A stretch of 64,000 nucleotides of DNA from JANNYA01 sp043754435 (GCA_043754435.1 JAYUUS010000146.1:51745-115744), one strand, 5' to 3'; shown: positions 40,962 to 50,727, numbered from the stretch's first letter. Translations and numbers: made by a program. The notes: generated from the letters alone by a model not told the origin.

Positions 40962-43292
40962 ATGTTCTGTCGTCGATTGATCCAGTCTGGCTTGCTCCTG
41001 ATTTTGGCACTGCTGTTCTTGCCCAACTTCCTTCTGGCCGCACCCATCGCTTCCGGCCAATGGTATGACCGCACACATTTCGGGCACGGGTTGGATCTCA
41101 ATCGCGCGAACAGCACCTTGTTTGGCACTTTTTACACCTATGCTGCGGATGGCCGTGCCGAATGGCTTTGGCTGCAATTGCCCGATACGGACGCACCCAG
41201 CGGCAGTTTGACGCGCTTTCGTAAGCAAGGCACAGCTGCACCCATTGCGCAAATCGCGGGCCAGTTTAGTTTAGCGACGGTTAGCACTTGCGCTGACGGC
41301 TTGCCCAGGCCTGGTGCTTCCGCGCTGCTGGAATTTCGCGTCACGCTGGCTCAGGGCACACTGAATTGGTGCTTAGAACCCCTGTTGCCAAGCGCTACAA
41401 TCGCGCAATCGGCGCTGGATGGGCACTGGTTTACACCCGATTCGGACTTGGGCTGGGGCTTGGTCACGCACTATTTTTTGGGCCGAAATGGGCCACAGAG
41501 CTTCCATACGTTTTATTTCTATGACGCTGATGGCGCACCCCGCTGGGCCGTGGCCAACGCGCCAGTAACCGGGCTGGAACAGCGGTTTGACTTCTACACC
41601 GTACTCGGCAGCTGTTTTGGCTGTGCCACCAATCAGTTAAGCGCCCTAACGATTGGTCAAGCCAACATTCGCTTAGCCAGCACGCAGCCGAACAGCACAG
41701 ACGCTAATAGTTTGCAGATCAGCCTAAAATTTGACGCGAACTCGACCTTTGCACGCAGCGGACGACTCGGTTTGCTGTCCACGCCTAGAGCGGTGCCTTT
41801 GGTGCGCTCAACGACTGAAGGCATAGTGAAAGGCACAGCGGCGAGTGACGGCGTCATGAGTTTCCTCAATATTCCCTACGTCGCGCCGCCGCTCGGTAAT
41901 CTGCGCTGGCGCGCACCGCAAAAGCTAGCCACACGCACACAGGTGCTGGAGGCAAACACTATCGGCCCCGGCTGTATGCAGCCTGCGGGCCAGCAAATTT
42001 TTTCAGGTACACCTGCCCGCCAAAGTGAAGACTGCTTGCAACTTAATATCTGGCAGCCGACAGCTTCCGCAAGTCCAAGCCCGGTCATGGTCTGGATTCA
42101 TGGCGGCGGTTTGACGATTGGCTCAGCGGTGGATCAATCCGGCACCCGATTGATTTATGACGGTACCGCGTTTGCGCGCAAAGGCGTGGTGTTGGTCAGT
42201 ATCAACTATCGCTTAGGCGCCTTTGGCTTTCTGGCACCGCGCCAAGTTTTAGGCGAAGCCAGCGACCAGCCAAGCGCTGGCAACTACGGTTTACTAGATC
42301 AAATCGCGGCACTGCGCTGGGTGCGCGACAATATCGCGCAATTCGGTGGTGATCCGAATCAGGTCACGATCTTCGGCGAATCCGCAGGGGCAGTGAGCAC
42401 CTGCGCATTACTCGCCGCCCCTGCCGCGCGTGGCCTATTCAACCGTGCGATTTCACAAAGCGGCAATTGCTTACGTGCCCCACTCACACTGGAAGCGTCG
42501 CTTAGCCAAGGTGACCGCATCGTTGCCAACGCGGGCTGTGCGGGCAGCAGCGATATCAAATCCTGTCTGCGGGGCTTAAGCGCTGGCGAGTTACTCACCG
42601 CCTCACGCGCGGTGGTCAATTTGACCGGCACTGCGGTCGGCGAAAGCTATGGTTTAAACGTCGATGGCTTTGCCCTGCTGGAAGCGCCCGCCACAGCGAT
42701 TAGCAGTGGCCGCGCCGCGCAAATACCATTCATGCTGGGCGTCAACGATGACGAAAGCACGTCCACCAATCCCGCCAGCGGCTTACCCAACACGGCTGCG
42801 GGCTACGAATCGCTGGTGCGCAGTCAATTCCCCACAATCGCGGATTTGGTGCTGGCGCGCTATCCAGCCGCAAGCTATTCCAGCCCGCCGGCCGCCTATC
42901 AGGACTTGGTCGACGATGTGCGCTTTGCCTGCGCGAATCGACGCGCCGCCTTTGATCACGCCGCACGCGGCAATACGGTTTATCACTATGCCCTAACCGC
43001 AACCCTGCCCGATCCGCAATTAGCGCCGCTTAAGTCTTTCCACGGCATTGATATCGCGTTTTTGTTTGAACGCCCGAATGCGCTAGCGGCCGAACTCAAC
43101 GTGCGGGAAAAAATGCAGAATGCGTGGATCAATTTTGCGCGTACCGGCAACCCTGGCAATGCGCTCGGTTATGTGTGGCCGCAATACGGCGCGAATCGAA
43201 TCAGTGCGGAGCTCAACAGCAGTGCGAGTACGACCATTACCGACTACCGCAAAGACTACTGCGAATTTTGGGCGCGCTATGTGCAGCTCTAG
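40962..43292 (+). CDS. Secreted type-B carboxylesterase with duplicated N-terminal beta domain
   Basis: A 776-aa exported enzyme. After the signal peptide come two copies of a beta-rich domain (about 29-160, GQWYDRTHFGHGLDLN with YTYAADGRAEWLWLQL; about 165-285, GHWFTPDSDLGWGLV with FYFYDADGAPRWAVAN), a module frequent in secreted proteins of Lysobacterales. The alpha/beta-hydrolase domain (about 288-770) has IPYVAPPLGNLRWRAP, oxyanion WIHGGG, nucleophile Ser474 in GESAGA, an acidic residue in GVNDDEST, and His in KSFHGID. It would hydrolyse carboxyl esters outside the cytoplasm. The module's role is unknown. Confidence 0.9.
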   Translation: MFCRRLIQSGLLLILALLFLPNFLLAAPIASGQWYDRTHFGHGLDLNRANSTLFGTFYTYAADGRAEWLWLQLPDTDAPSGSLTRFRKQGTAAPIAQIAGQFSLATVSTCADGLPRPGASALLEFRVTLAQGTLNWCLEPLLPSATIAQSALDGHWFTPDSDLGWGLVTHYFLGRNGPQSFHTFYFYDADGAPRWAVANAPVTGLEQRFDFYTVLGSCFGCATNQLSALTIGQANIRLASTQPNSTDANSLQISLKFDANSTFARSGRLGLLSTPRAVPLVRSTTEGIVKGTAASDGVMSFLNIPYVAPPLGNLRWRAPQKLATRTQVLEANTIGPGCMQPAGQQIFSGTPARQSEDCLQLNIWQPTASASPSPVMVWIHGGGLTIGSAVDQSGTRLIYDGTAFARKGVVLVSINYRLGAFGFLAPRQVLGEASDQPSAGNYGLLDQIAALRWVRDNIAQFGGDPNQVTIFGESAGAVSTCALLAAPAARGLFNRAISQSGNCLRAPLTLEASLSQGDRIVANAGCAGSSDIKSCLRGLSAGELLTASRAVVNLTGTAVGESYGLNVDGFALLEAPATAISSGRAAQIPFMLGVNDDESTSTNPASGLPNTAAGYESLVRSQFPTIADLVLARYPAASYSSPPAAYQDLVDDVRFACANRRAAFDHAARGNTVYHYALTATLPDPQLAPLKSFHGIDIAFLFERPNALAAELNVREKMQNAWINFARTGNPGNALGYVWPQYGANRISAELNSSASTTITDYRKDYCEFWARYVQL

Positions 43293-43305
43293 GGTCGGTC
43301 AGTGA

Positions 43306-43755
43306 TTAGCAAAGCCGCGCGCCCCAGTAAGTAATAAAAGGCATGATTTCCGTGACCTCGGTTTTCGCCATCCATTTCAAATAGCTGTCTGCATGCCGCT
43401 GCCAACCGTTTTCGATCCAGCCGCTATTTGCTGCGTTGCAAGAGACCTGCAACAGATAATTATGGGCGTCTTCGCGCAGCACTCGAAACAACCAAGTCTG
43501 GTGCGTAATCAACTTGGTAGCCTCAAGTTTCAGATGGTCTTCAAACTTGCTGATGGTTTTTTCGAAACAGCCAACATCAGTCTGCTCAAAGCCCAGCGTC
43601 TCTTTGATCAGCATAAATTCGACGTTGATATCCTTGCTATCGCCAACGCTTTCTCCAGCGTTGCTGATGATAAAACTGGTTTCGGTTTCGCCGACTATTT
43701 GCAGCTGGAAATCGTAATAAAGACACTGATTATCGGTTAATTTTTTCGTGGTCAT
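43306..43755 (-). CDS. Hypothetical protein at the end of the rRNA-modification operon
   Basis: A 149-aa soluble protein, no family recognised. It is mixed alpha/beta with an aromatic-rich C-terminal third (NSGWIENGWQRHADSYLKWM, FITYWG). It overlaps rsuA by four bases (ATGA), so it is translated as part of the methyltransferase-rsuA operon, but nothing in it points to RNA modification. Confidence 0.65.
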   Translation of the reverse strand: MTTKKLTDNQCLYYDFQLQIVGETETSFIISNAGESVGDSKDINVEFMLIKETLGFEQTDVGCFEKTISKFEDHLKLEATKLITHQTWLFRVLREDAHNYLLQVSCNAANSGWIENGWQRHADSYLKWMAKTEVTEIMPFITYWGARLC

Positions 43756-44453
43756 ACATCAAACACCAAAGCCAACTCATCGGCCGTCAAAACCCGCCAA
43801 GCGCCCTCTGCCAAATCGCCTAAGCTTAGTTGCCCAATCTTTTCTCGGTGCAGGCTTTCAACATGGTTGCCTACACACGCAAACATGCGCCGCACTTGGT
43901 GGTAGCGGCCTTCCGTAATCACCACACGCACGCATTGTTCGCTGATCGCACTCAAGCTAGCCGGGCGCAGCGGCGTGTCTTCGCCGTCCAACAGGATCGT
44001 GCCGCTAGCAAAGGCGGCTTGCTCATCACCGCGCAGAGGCTGTGCCAGTTCTGCGATATAGCTTTTCGGAATATGGGTTTTTGGCGCGGTGATGCGATGC
44101 TGCAGCTGACCATCATCCGTCAGCAGCAACAGTCCCGAGGTCGGGCGATCTAGTCGGCCAATCGGCGCAATAATCGGATTACGCAGGCGAAATCGGGCGG
44201 GAAGCAAGTCATACACCACCTGATTCGGATCGCGCGTGGAGCAGGTGTAGCCGCAGGGCTTATGCAGCATCAACACCACACCCTGCGGCGGGTCAATGCG
44301 CGCACCATCAAGCAGCAGTTGGCTGGCATCGCAGCTGCTTTTTGCGTGCAGTATTGCGCCGGATAAGTCACAAATGCGGCCTTTATCAAACATCGCTTGG
44401 ACTTCCCGGCGCGAGCCATAGCCCAAATTCCCGATCATTTTGAGCAGCTTCAT
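43752..44453 (-). CDS. rsuA: Pseudouridine synthase, RsuA family
   Basis: A 233-aa enzyme that converts U516 of 16S rRNA to pseudouridine. An S4 RNA-binding domain occupies the N-terminus (LLKMIGNLGYGSRREVQAMF). The catalytic Asp is in GRLDRPTSGLLLLTDDG, and YHQVRRMFACVGNHVESLHR is the RsuA/RluB-type block. MLHKPCGYTCSTRD supports RsuA. It overlaps both neighbours by four bases, the middle gene of a three-gene operon starting with an rRNA methyltransferase. Confidence 0.9.
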   Translation of the reverse strand: MKLLKMIGNLGYGSRREVQAMFDKGRICDLSGAILHAKSSCDASQLLLDGARIDPPQGVVLMLHKPCGYTCSTRDPNQVVYDLLPARFRLRNPIIAPIGRLDRPTSGLLLLTDDGQLQHRITAPKTHIPKSYIAELAQPLRGDEQAAFASGTILLDGEDTPLRPASLSAISEQCVRVVITEGRYHQVRRMFACVGNHVESLHREKIGQLSLGDLAEGAWRVLTADELALVFDV

Positions 44454-45469
44454 CGAATCGCCTCCAGCACTTTAAAGCCGCGATCTTGCACTAAAGTATG
44501 CACCTCGCTGAATTTTTGCTTCAACGTGGCCTCATAGCTTAGGTGCTGATTCGCGACCATCAGAAAATGCCCGCCAGCACGCAATGCGGCACTGGCGCTT
44601 GCGATAAAGCTCAAGCCCAAATCGGGCGCGTCGGCACGCCCGACGTGGAACGGTGGGTTGCTCAGAATAAAATCAAAATTGCTTTGCCCCAAACCCTGCG
44701 TAACATCATGCCAATGAAACGCCGAAGCACGCGCGCCAAAACGCGCTAAATTAGCCTTTGCTAATGCCAGCGCGCGGTAATCGGCTTCAAAGCATTCCAT
44801 CTGCGCGATTGCCGGATTACCTTGCAGCGCCCGCGCGGCAAGAAAACCATAGCCACAGCCCAAATCCGCACCACGCCCGGCTAAATTTTTTGGCATATGT
44901 TCAACAAGTAGGCTGGAACCCGCATCAATGCGATCCCAAGCAAACACGCCCGGCCGACTTAAAAATTCAGCCTCAGCAATGGGCTGAACTTTGTCCAAGT
45001 TTAGCCACGCCTGCGCCAACTCAACATTGAGCTGGCCAGCGCCGGCCCAAATCACTCGACACTTCGCTTTCGATTCAAAGCGAACTTGACCCAGCAGCGC
45101 TTCGCAGTCTGACTGTAAGGACTTGGCACCCTCGGTGTTTTGCTGCGCGGTAATTAGGATGCCATCCGGGGCCAAAGCGAGTGCCGCCTGCGCCAGCAGC
45201 GCGCGGTTTTCCAGCCGCTGACGCGCGGGCAGCAGCAAAATACGGTGATATCTGCATTGGCCCGTCGGCCACTGCGGCTGCACCGCAAAGCCATTCGCCT
45301 GCAAAATATCGGCCCACGGTTTAGAATTTTGCACGCAGATCAAATCAGCGTGGCGTTTTAGCTCGGCCGAAAAGCGCGCCCGCAAAAACAGTATTTTGTC
45401 CGATTCGCGCGGCGGCAGCAGATGATTTTTCAGCGCCCAATGCAGGGTTTCAATGGCGGGTTCAGTCAT
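44450..45469 (-). CDS. RsmC/RlmG-family rRNA guanine methyltransferase
   Basis: A 339-aa protein with two methyltransferase-like halves, the second active-looking: GRGADLGCGYGFLAARAL (SAM-binding) and DFILSNPPFHVGRAD (catalytic NPPF). The layout is that of RsmC (16S rRNA G1207) and RlmG (23S rRNA G1835). Which of the two cannot be told from sequence alone. Co-transcription with rsuA fits a 16S target, hence a slight preference for RsmC. Confidence 0.85.
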   Translation of the reverse strand: MTEPAIETLHWALKNHLLPPRESDKILFLRARFSAELKRHADLICVQNSKPWADILQANGFAVQPQWPTGQCRYHRILLLPARQRLENRALLAQAALALAPDGILITAQQNTEGAKSLQSDCEALLGQVRFESKAKCRVIWAGAGQLNVELAQAWLNLDKVQPIAEAEFLSRPGVFAWDRIDAGSSLLVEHMPKNLAGRGADLGCGYGFLAARALQGNPAIAQMECFEADYRALALAKANLARFGARASAFHWHDVTQGLGQSNFDFILSNPPFHVGRADAPDLGLSFIASASAALRAGGHFLMVANQHLSYEATLKQKFSEVHTLVQDRGFKVLEAIR

Positions 45470-45558
45470 GAAAATCTTGGTCAGCGGGCTACACTCCAGT
45501 TTAGCTCAATCGTGCTGTGCAGACGCGCACTCATGCGTGAGGAATAGGTATTTTTCAT

Positions 45559-46956
45559 ATGGTTTTTAATAGTTGGCAGTTTTTAATTTTCTTAATCATC
45601 GTCTTGGCATTGGATGTTGCCTTACAGGCGCGCCCAACGCCGAGAAAATGGATGTTATTGATTGCTAGCTATTGTTTTTATGGCGCATGGAATTGGATGT
45701 ATTTGGCGCTCATTATGGCGAGTACATTAATTGATTTTGAAATTGGCAAGCGGATGCCCGCAGCAACTGCGCCCAGGCGTTTGATGCTGATTAGTTTAAT
45801 CACTAATTTAGGGATTTTGGCATTTTTTAAATACACTAATTTTCTGATTTTAAGTTTTAACTATGGTGTAACTGCAGCAAATATAAATTTTGAAATTAAA
45901 CCGCTCGATATATTGCTCCCCGTTGGGATTAGTTTTTTTACTTTTCAAGCGTTGAGTTACACCATTGATATCTATCGCAAAGAAATTGCGCCACGCACTA
46001 GCCTACTAGACTATGCGCTGTTCATTGCGTTTTTCCCGCAATTAGTAGCTGGACCGATTGTGCGCGCAGTCGAGTTTTTCCAGCAGTTGGATGTGCCTAA
46101 GCTGCCTACTTCACGTGAAATTAATTTGGGTCTAGTGCTTATTATTCTGGGACTAGTTAAAAAAATGGCGATTGCGGATTCACTCTCAACAAGTGTTGAT
46201 CCGATTTTCTCAGCGCCCATACTTGCCACCGCGCAAGATTCGTTGCTGGCGGTTTATGCTTATGCGTTGCAAATCTACTGTGATTTTTCAGGATATACCG
46301 ATACCGCCATTGGTTGTGCGCTATTGTTTGGCTTTCGATTTCCAGATAACTTTAACTACCCTTATATAGCCACGACATTTCAGGACTTTTGGCACCGCTG
46401 GCACACAACGTTGTCGCGTTTTTTGCGGGATTATTTGTATATTGCGTTGGGTGGAAACCGCAAAGGCCTGACACGCACCCAAGTTAATCTAATGTTGACA
46501 ATGATTTTAGGTGGACTTTGGCATGGGGCCAGCTGGAACTTCGTCTTTTGGGGGTTTTTGCATGGGACCTATTTAGTGTTAGAGCGATTCGCGCAAAAGC
46601 TAATTCCAAAGTTTTATGCCAGCACTAATAGTTTTGTACTCGTGCTGCGTTGGCTAATCGTTTTTCATGCGGTTTGTTTTGCATGGATATTCTTTCGCGC
46701 CAGCAATTTTGCGGACGCCTTAGCTGTCATCAAAAATATTGCAGGTATTTTTGATGGCATTCACATCTGGACACCACTGGTTAGCTTTTTAATGCTATTT
46801 ATGGGAATACATTTCATCGGCAATCGCTATCACAGCAAGCAACGCTTAGCCGATGCGCCTGCGTGGCAGTGCGGCCTTGCATTGGGCTTAGCACTTTGTG
46901 TGCTGTGGATTTACTCGCCCGCCGAGCACAAAGCATTTATTTATTTTCAGTTCTGA
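45559..46956 (+). CDS. MBOAT-family membrane O-acyltransferase (AlgI/DltB-like)
   Basis: A 465-aa membrane enzyme that transfers acyl groups across the membrane, as AlgI does in alginate acetylation. The N-terminal MVFNSWQFLIFLIIVLALDVAL and LLPVGISFFTFQALSYTIDIYR are typical. DFWHRWHTTLSRFLRDYLYI and LGGLWHGASWNFVFWGFLHG hold the conserved catalytic-region histidines. The gene is visibly more AT-rich than its neighbours. AlgJ/AlgX-type periplasmic partners and polysaccharide genes are absent nearby, so the acceptor is unknown. It likely arrived by transfer. Confidence 0.88.
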   Translation: MVFNSWQFLIFLIIVLALDVALQARPTPRKWMLLIASYCFYGAWNWMYLALIMASTLIDFEIGKRMPAATAPRRLMLISLITNLGILAFFKYTNFLILSFNYGVTAANINFEIKPLDILLPVGISFFTFQALSYTIDIYRKEIAPRTSLLDYALFIAFFPQLVAGPIVRAVEFFQQLDVPKLPTSREINLGLVLIILGLVKKMAIADSLSTSVDPIFSAPILATAQDSLLAVYAYALQIYCDFSGYTDTAIGCALLFGFRFPDNFNYPYIATTFQDFWHRWHTTLSRFLRDYLYIALGGNRKGLTRTQVNLMLTMILGGLWHGASWNFVFWGFLHGTYLVLERFAQKLIPKFYASTNSFVLVLRWLIVFHAVCFAWIFFRASNFADALAVIKNIAGIFDGIHIWTPLVSFLMLFMGIHFIGNRYHSKQRLADAPAWQCGLALGLALCVLWIYSPAEHKAFIYFQF

Positions 46957-46960
46957 GCTT

Positions 46961-46980
46961 GCCGCCGATCTTAAGGCGGC
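46961..46980. terminator. Possible bidirectional hairpin between convergent genes
   Basis: GCCGCC-GATCTTAA-GGCGGC, 6-bp GC stem with an 8-base loop, straddling the ends of the MBOAT and the converging secreted-protein gene. It lacks a T-run, so a rho-independent terminator is only possible. Confidence 0.3.
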
Positions 46981-47936
46981 ACCACACCCCGATAAACCGA
47001 ATCCAGCACCGGCACCGACCAAAGCTCCGTGCCACTGCTCAAGGCGGTGCTCAATTCATATCCCACCAAACGCTCGCCCACCTGACTGAAGCTGCCGTCG
47101 GCGCGCTTGCTGAGCACAGCCGCTGCACGCACTACTAACACCGAGTTCGAGACGAAAAAAGGTGCCATGGATTGAATCGCATTGATTTCACCGAGTTTAG
47201 TGCCCGCTTGGTCAAGCACGTTCCAACGATAGCGCGAGCCAAACTCTGGGTCGTCGACGGCAACACTGGCTAAGACATTGCGCGCATCGGTAGAGCGAAA
47301 TTGGCGGCCTGCCACATCGCTCAGAGCGTCGGTGCCGTCCAGCGCATAGACCAAACGCGGCGGCGCTAACACCGTGCGGGCATCTAAAATCGCGGCAGTC
47401 GTTGTACCGGCGCTGACGCTAAACACGCCGTTTCGCGATCTTTCCTGCGTGCCATCGCTATCCTCTTCCAGTAACGCACCGCGCAGGGGGCGATAGTGGT
47501 ATTGCCAGTGCAGCTGCAAACGCTTGCCGTCCAGGGTCGCTGTGATTTCAAACTGTTGGTTTGACTGGGACCCAACGCCTGCCAAGACATCGTCTGGCAA
47601 AGGCACGTTGATGCGCTCAGTCAGTGCGCCGGTTTGGGTATTCACCCATGCCAAGCGCGCTTGGCCCGTACGCTCTGGCTGGATTTGCACGAGCAGCGCG
47701 GCATCAATGATTCCCAAAGGCAATCCGCGTTCTTCGCTTTGCCAGCGCAAAGCGCCGTCGTGCACGCTACGCGATTGCAGACGCGCGTTGGCGTCGGCGT
47801 AGAAAATTTGGCTGCGGGCAGCGTCCACAACAACGCCGGGGCTTAAGGTAAATGCTGTATCCGTTTCAGCCGCCTGTGCGTGCAGCACGATGCAGATCGG
47901 CAGTGCCCACAGCACTTTGAAATAGCGCATTTTCAT
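46971..47936 (-). CDS. Secreted hypothetical protein, beta-propeller-like
   Basis: A 321-aa exported protein with a signal peptide (ALPICIVLHAQA then AETDTA). It has repeated strand-turn units such as SVHDGALRWQSEERG and DQAGTKLGEINAIQS that resemble PQQ-type quinoprotein repeats, and the final GTELWSVPVLDSVYRG. No catalytic residues or named family can be assigned. It follows the large BNR-repeat protein on the same strand by 28 bases, so both may be secreted as one functional unit. Confidence 0.65.
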   Translation of the reverse strand: MKMRYFKVLWALPICIVLHAQAAETDTAFTLSPGVVVDAARSQIFYADANARLQSRSVHDGALRWQSEERGLPLGIIDAALLVQIQPERTGQARLAWVNTQTGALTERINVPLPDDVLAGVGSQSNQQFEITATLDGKRLQLHWQYHYRPLRGALLEEDSDGTQERSRNGVFSVSAGTTTAAILDARTVLAPPRLVYALDGTDALSDVAGRQFRSTDARNVLASVAVDDPEFGSRYRWNVLDQAGTKLGEINAIQSMAPFFVSNSVLVVRAAAVLSKRADGSFSQVGERLVGYELSTALSSGTELWSVPVLDSVYRGVVPP

Positions 47937-47964
47937 TCGTGCATTCCTTGTTATTCAAAGCTGG

Positions 47965-50727
47965 TTATTCAAAGCCGTTGCGGAAAATGAGTGGACTTGC
48001 CTCTTGCAAAAGTGGCCGCAAGCGCCATGCACCGCGTCCGAGCGTGGCGGCGATCAAGGTGCCGCTGCTGGCTTCATAATCCAGCTCAAACACGGGCACG
48101 TTTGGCAAACCGGTGCTCACTGGTGCCCACAGGCTAAAATTACTGCTGCCCCGCGCAATGAACACACCATTGGCGCTACCCACGAGCAGCGCTGGGTCGG
48201 TATTGGGGATGTAGACGACGGCGCGGATATCTCCGGTAGTCAAGCTCAATAGTTGCCCCAGCACCGAGTTAAAGTTTGTGCCCGCATCGCTCGAAAACCA
48301 GACATTGCTGTTGCTGACGGCGAAAATGCGGTTGAGATTAGCGGGGTCAATAGCCAAATCGTTGACTTGCGGTAAAGTGTTTACCAACGTTAAGGCGGCC
48401 GGCGGCGCTGCGGTTCGGCGATAGATTAACCCGTTCAGTACCGGTGATATTTGGTTGACGCCAACCATTAGAAAATCCGCATTACCCGGTACGCCATAGA
48501 TTATTGGCGTGCCCGCAGTCGCCTGAATTTGCAGATTGCCGTTGAGTTGCGCGGTCGTATCACCCCGGTCAAGCGATTCATAGATGCCGTTACTACCGCC
48601 AATAATCAGGCGCGATGGCACAATCCGATTCGCCGCGATCGGTGAATAGAACTGGCCGGTGACGCGCAAAGAACCATCTGCAGGTGTTAAAGCTGGAAAC
48701 ACAACGCTGCCGCAAACTCCCGCGACATCACAGCTGCGGCGGTTGAAGCCACCTAAACGCTGCGAGCTGGAATAACGCACGCTCTGGGTACTGCTGAGCA
48801 CTTCAACGGCGTTATCGCCGCCATCACCGCTCACAAATGTCAAGAATGTGCGGTTTGTATTGGAAGTTTGTTGATTTGCGCCGTTATCTTGTAGCCCTGA
48901 AAATACCAAACCCGATACCGGGTCATAGGCAATGCTGTGGATTTCTGCGGTTTGAATATCGCCATTGAGCGAGAACCAGTTACCGGTGTTGCCAGTCGGC
49001 GCGGTACGCTTGAAAACGCCACCATCGTCAGATTCCAACAGAGTGCCTGCCGCGTCAAACGCCATATCACGCGAATCGGCATGCGGCGACGAATTCCCAG
49101 CGGTGCCGATGTGCGTCAGTGGTTGCCAGCGGGTAGCGGCTGGAAGGCTAGCGTTGCCGCGAAATAAGCGCCCGGAGAAGTTGTTTGCGCCAATCGAATT
49201 GGGAAAGCTGGGCGTGGTGCCACCTTCATTGAAGAGCGGCTGGCGGTCGCCGCCGACGTAAACAATATCGCTATTGCTTGGGTCAAGAGCAATTGACAAA
49301 TGCAGGCCGCCTTGACCGCCCGCGTGGATGCCGACCATGCCCGCCGTGCCTTCACTGGTCAGCGGTACGCCCAAATTGGCCCAGGTGCCGCCGCCATCGA
49401 CCGAATGGAACACCGCAGACAAGCGCCCAGCGGTTACCACGGCAAGCGCTACCGTATTGAGACGCACGGCGATCTCCACTTTGGAGGTCGAAACCATTGC
49501 CGCATCGACAGCGGCGTCCGAGACCTTGATCCAACTTGCGCCACCGCTGCCAGAGCTGCGGTAAATCCCGATCGCGCCGCCCGCCGTGGCCTGCGTCAAG
49601 GCGGCAAAATAGCGATCATTATCGTTCGGATCGCTCGCCATATCGCTGAAACGGCCATCCGGCAAGCCGGTGGTGGCACCGGTGCCGGAGGATATCCGGG
49701 TAAACAAGCTGCCCGTGTCAGTTGATCGAAACAGGCCGTTATTGGTCGCTACTACCAACGTTGTGCCACGCGGATGGGCGCTGACCATGTTCAAGCCATT
49801 CAGCACCGCACCCGTGATCGACGTCCAGTTGGCACCGGCGTCTGTACTGCGAAACAAACCGTTACGTCCACCGCCCAGACTTCCAAGACTGGAAACCCGG
49901 CCGGAACCGGCAAGCAGCGTCGAACGCGTCGCGTCGGTGGGATCGAATTCTAGCGAGGTAATGGAAAGCGTACTCAGATTATCGCCCAAGCGCGTCCAAG
50001 TCGGCGCTGCAGCGGTGGCGTTGCTGGTGCGCCAAATGCCGCCATTGACTGCGCCCACGTACAGAATATTAGCGTTAGTCGGGTGGGGCGCTAACGCTTC
50101 GATAGAACCCACCACTTCATTGTTGGTGATGCCTTCATTTTGCCCATTCGTTGACGGCCCAGGCCCCAGTGCTTGCCACGTGCTGGCTACAACAGCATCG
50201 GCAATCGTGATCGGCGTGTTGGCCGTGCTTTCATAAACGAAGCGGCGAATCACCGCCGGAAACCCAGGCGGCGTGCCGGCACCACTTTCAATTTGTAGAT
50301 AACCATAATGCTGGGCGGCATCTGCTTCATTAATAAAGCGCACGCCCAGAAAACGCGTGCCTGCGCTGCCAAAATTCGTGCCGCGTACTTGCTGGACGTT
50401 ACTAAAAGTTGAACTTGGCCCCACTTGCGCACCCAAAGCCTGCGCCCCAGCCACAGTTAGAGTGCCGACAGCGCCATGATTTGCCGCATTTGGAAAGAAA
50501 AAATCTAAGCCATTAGTGGCATCTAGGGAATACAGATTGATGTCATAGCCTGGAATCGTGCCGGTGTTGTCGGTAGCACCCGTCACAAGGTTCAAATACA
50601 CGCCATCAAAGTTAGCCGGAATGTTGATCGCCACTGCTCCAGAGTCCACCACCGCCGCATAGAGCTGGGCGGAAAAGCAGGCGGCAATAAGTCCGCTTAA
50701 AAATCGCTGCGTTGACGGGGCTAGCAT
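47965..50727 (-). CDS. Large secreted protein with sialidase/VPS10-type BNR repeats and IFRNGFE tail
   Basis: A 920-aa exported protein: signal peptide (LIAACFSAQLYA), an N-terminal beta domain (about residues 25-160), then many BNR-like units, seen as GLFRSTDAGANWTSITG, GLFRSTDTGSLFTRIS, IYRSSGSGGASWIKVS and VWFSSDAGTNFNSVLG. Together these form one or more beta-propellers like those of sialidases, photosynthesis-assembly HCF136 and sortilin. The catalytic residues of sialidases are not visible. The last residues IFRNGFE are a tail shared by many exported proteins of this bacterial order. Start ATG 50727. Cell-surface or extracellular binding role likely. Confidence 0.78.
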   Translation of the reverse strand: MLAPSTQRFLSGLIAACFSAQLYAAVVDSGAVAINIPANFDGVYLNLVTGATDNTGTIPGYDINLYSLDATNGLDFFFPNAANHGAVGTLTVAGAQALGAQVGPSSTFSNVQQVRGTNFGSAGTRFLGVRFINEADAAQHYGYLQIESGAGTPPGFPAVIRRFVYESTANTPITIADAVVASTWQALGPGPSTNGQNEGITNNEVVGSIEALAPHPTNANILYVGAVNGGIWRTSNATAAAPTWTRLGDNLSTLSITSLEFDPTDATRSTLLAGSGRVSSLGSLGGGRNGLFRSTDAGANWTSITGAVLNGLNMVSAHPRGTTLVVATNNGLFRSTDTGSLFTRISSGTGATTGLPDGRFSDMASDPNDNDRYFAALTQATAGGAIGIYRSSGSGGASWIKVSDAAVDAAMVSTSKVEIAVRLNTVALAVVTAGRLSAVFHSVDGGGTWANLGVPLTSEGTAGMVGIHAGGQGGLHLSIALDPSNSDIVYVGGDRQPLFNEGGTTPSFPNSIGANNFSGRLFRGNASLPAATRWQPLTHIGTAGNSSPHADSRDMAFDAAGTLLESDDGGVFKRTAPTGNTGNWFSLNGDIQTAEIHSIAYDPVSGLVFSGLQDNGANQQTSNTNRTFLTFVSGDGGDNAVEVLSSTQSVRYSSSQRLGGFNRRSCDVAGVCGSVVFPALTPADGSLRVTGQFYSPIAANRIVPSRLIIGGSNGIYESLDRGDTTAQLNGNLQIQATAGTPIIYGVPGNADFLMVGVNQISPVLNGLIYRRTAAPPAALTLVNTLPQVNDLAIDPANLNRIFAVSNSNVWFSSDAGTNFNSVLGQLLSLTTGDIRAVVYIPNTDPALLVGSANGVFIARGSSNFSLWAPVSTGLPNVPVFELDYEASSGTLIAATLGRGAWRLRPLLQEASPLIFRNGFE

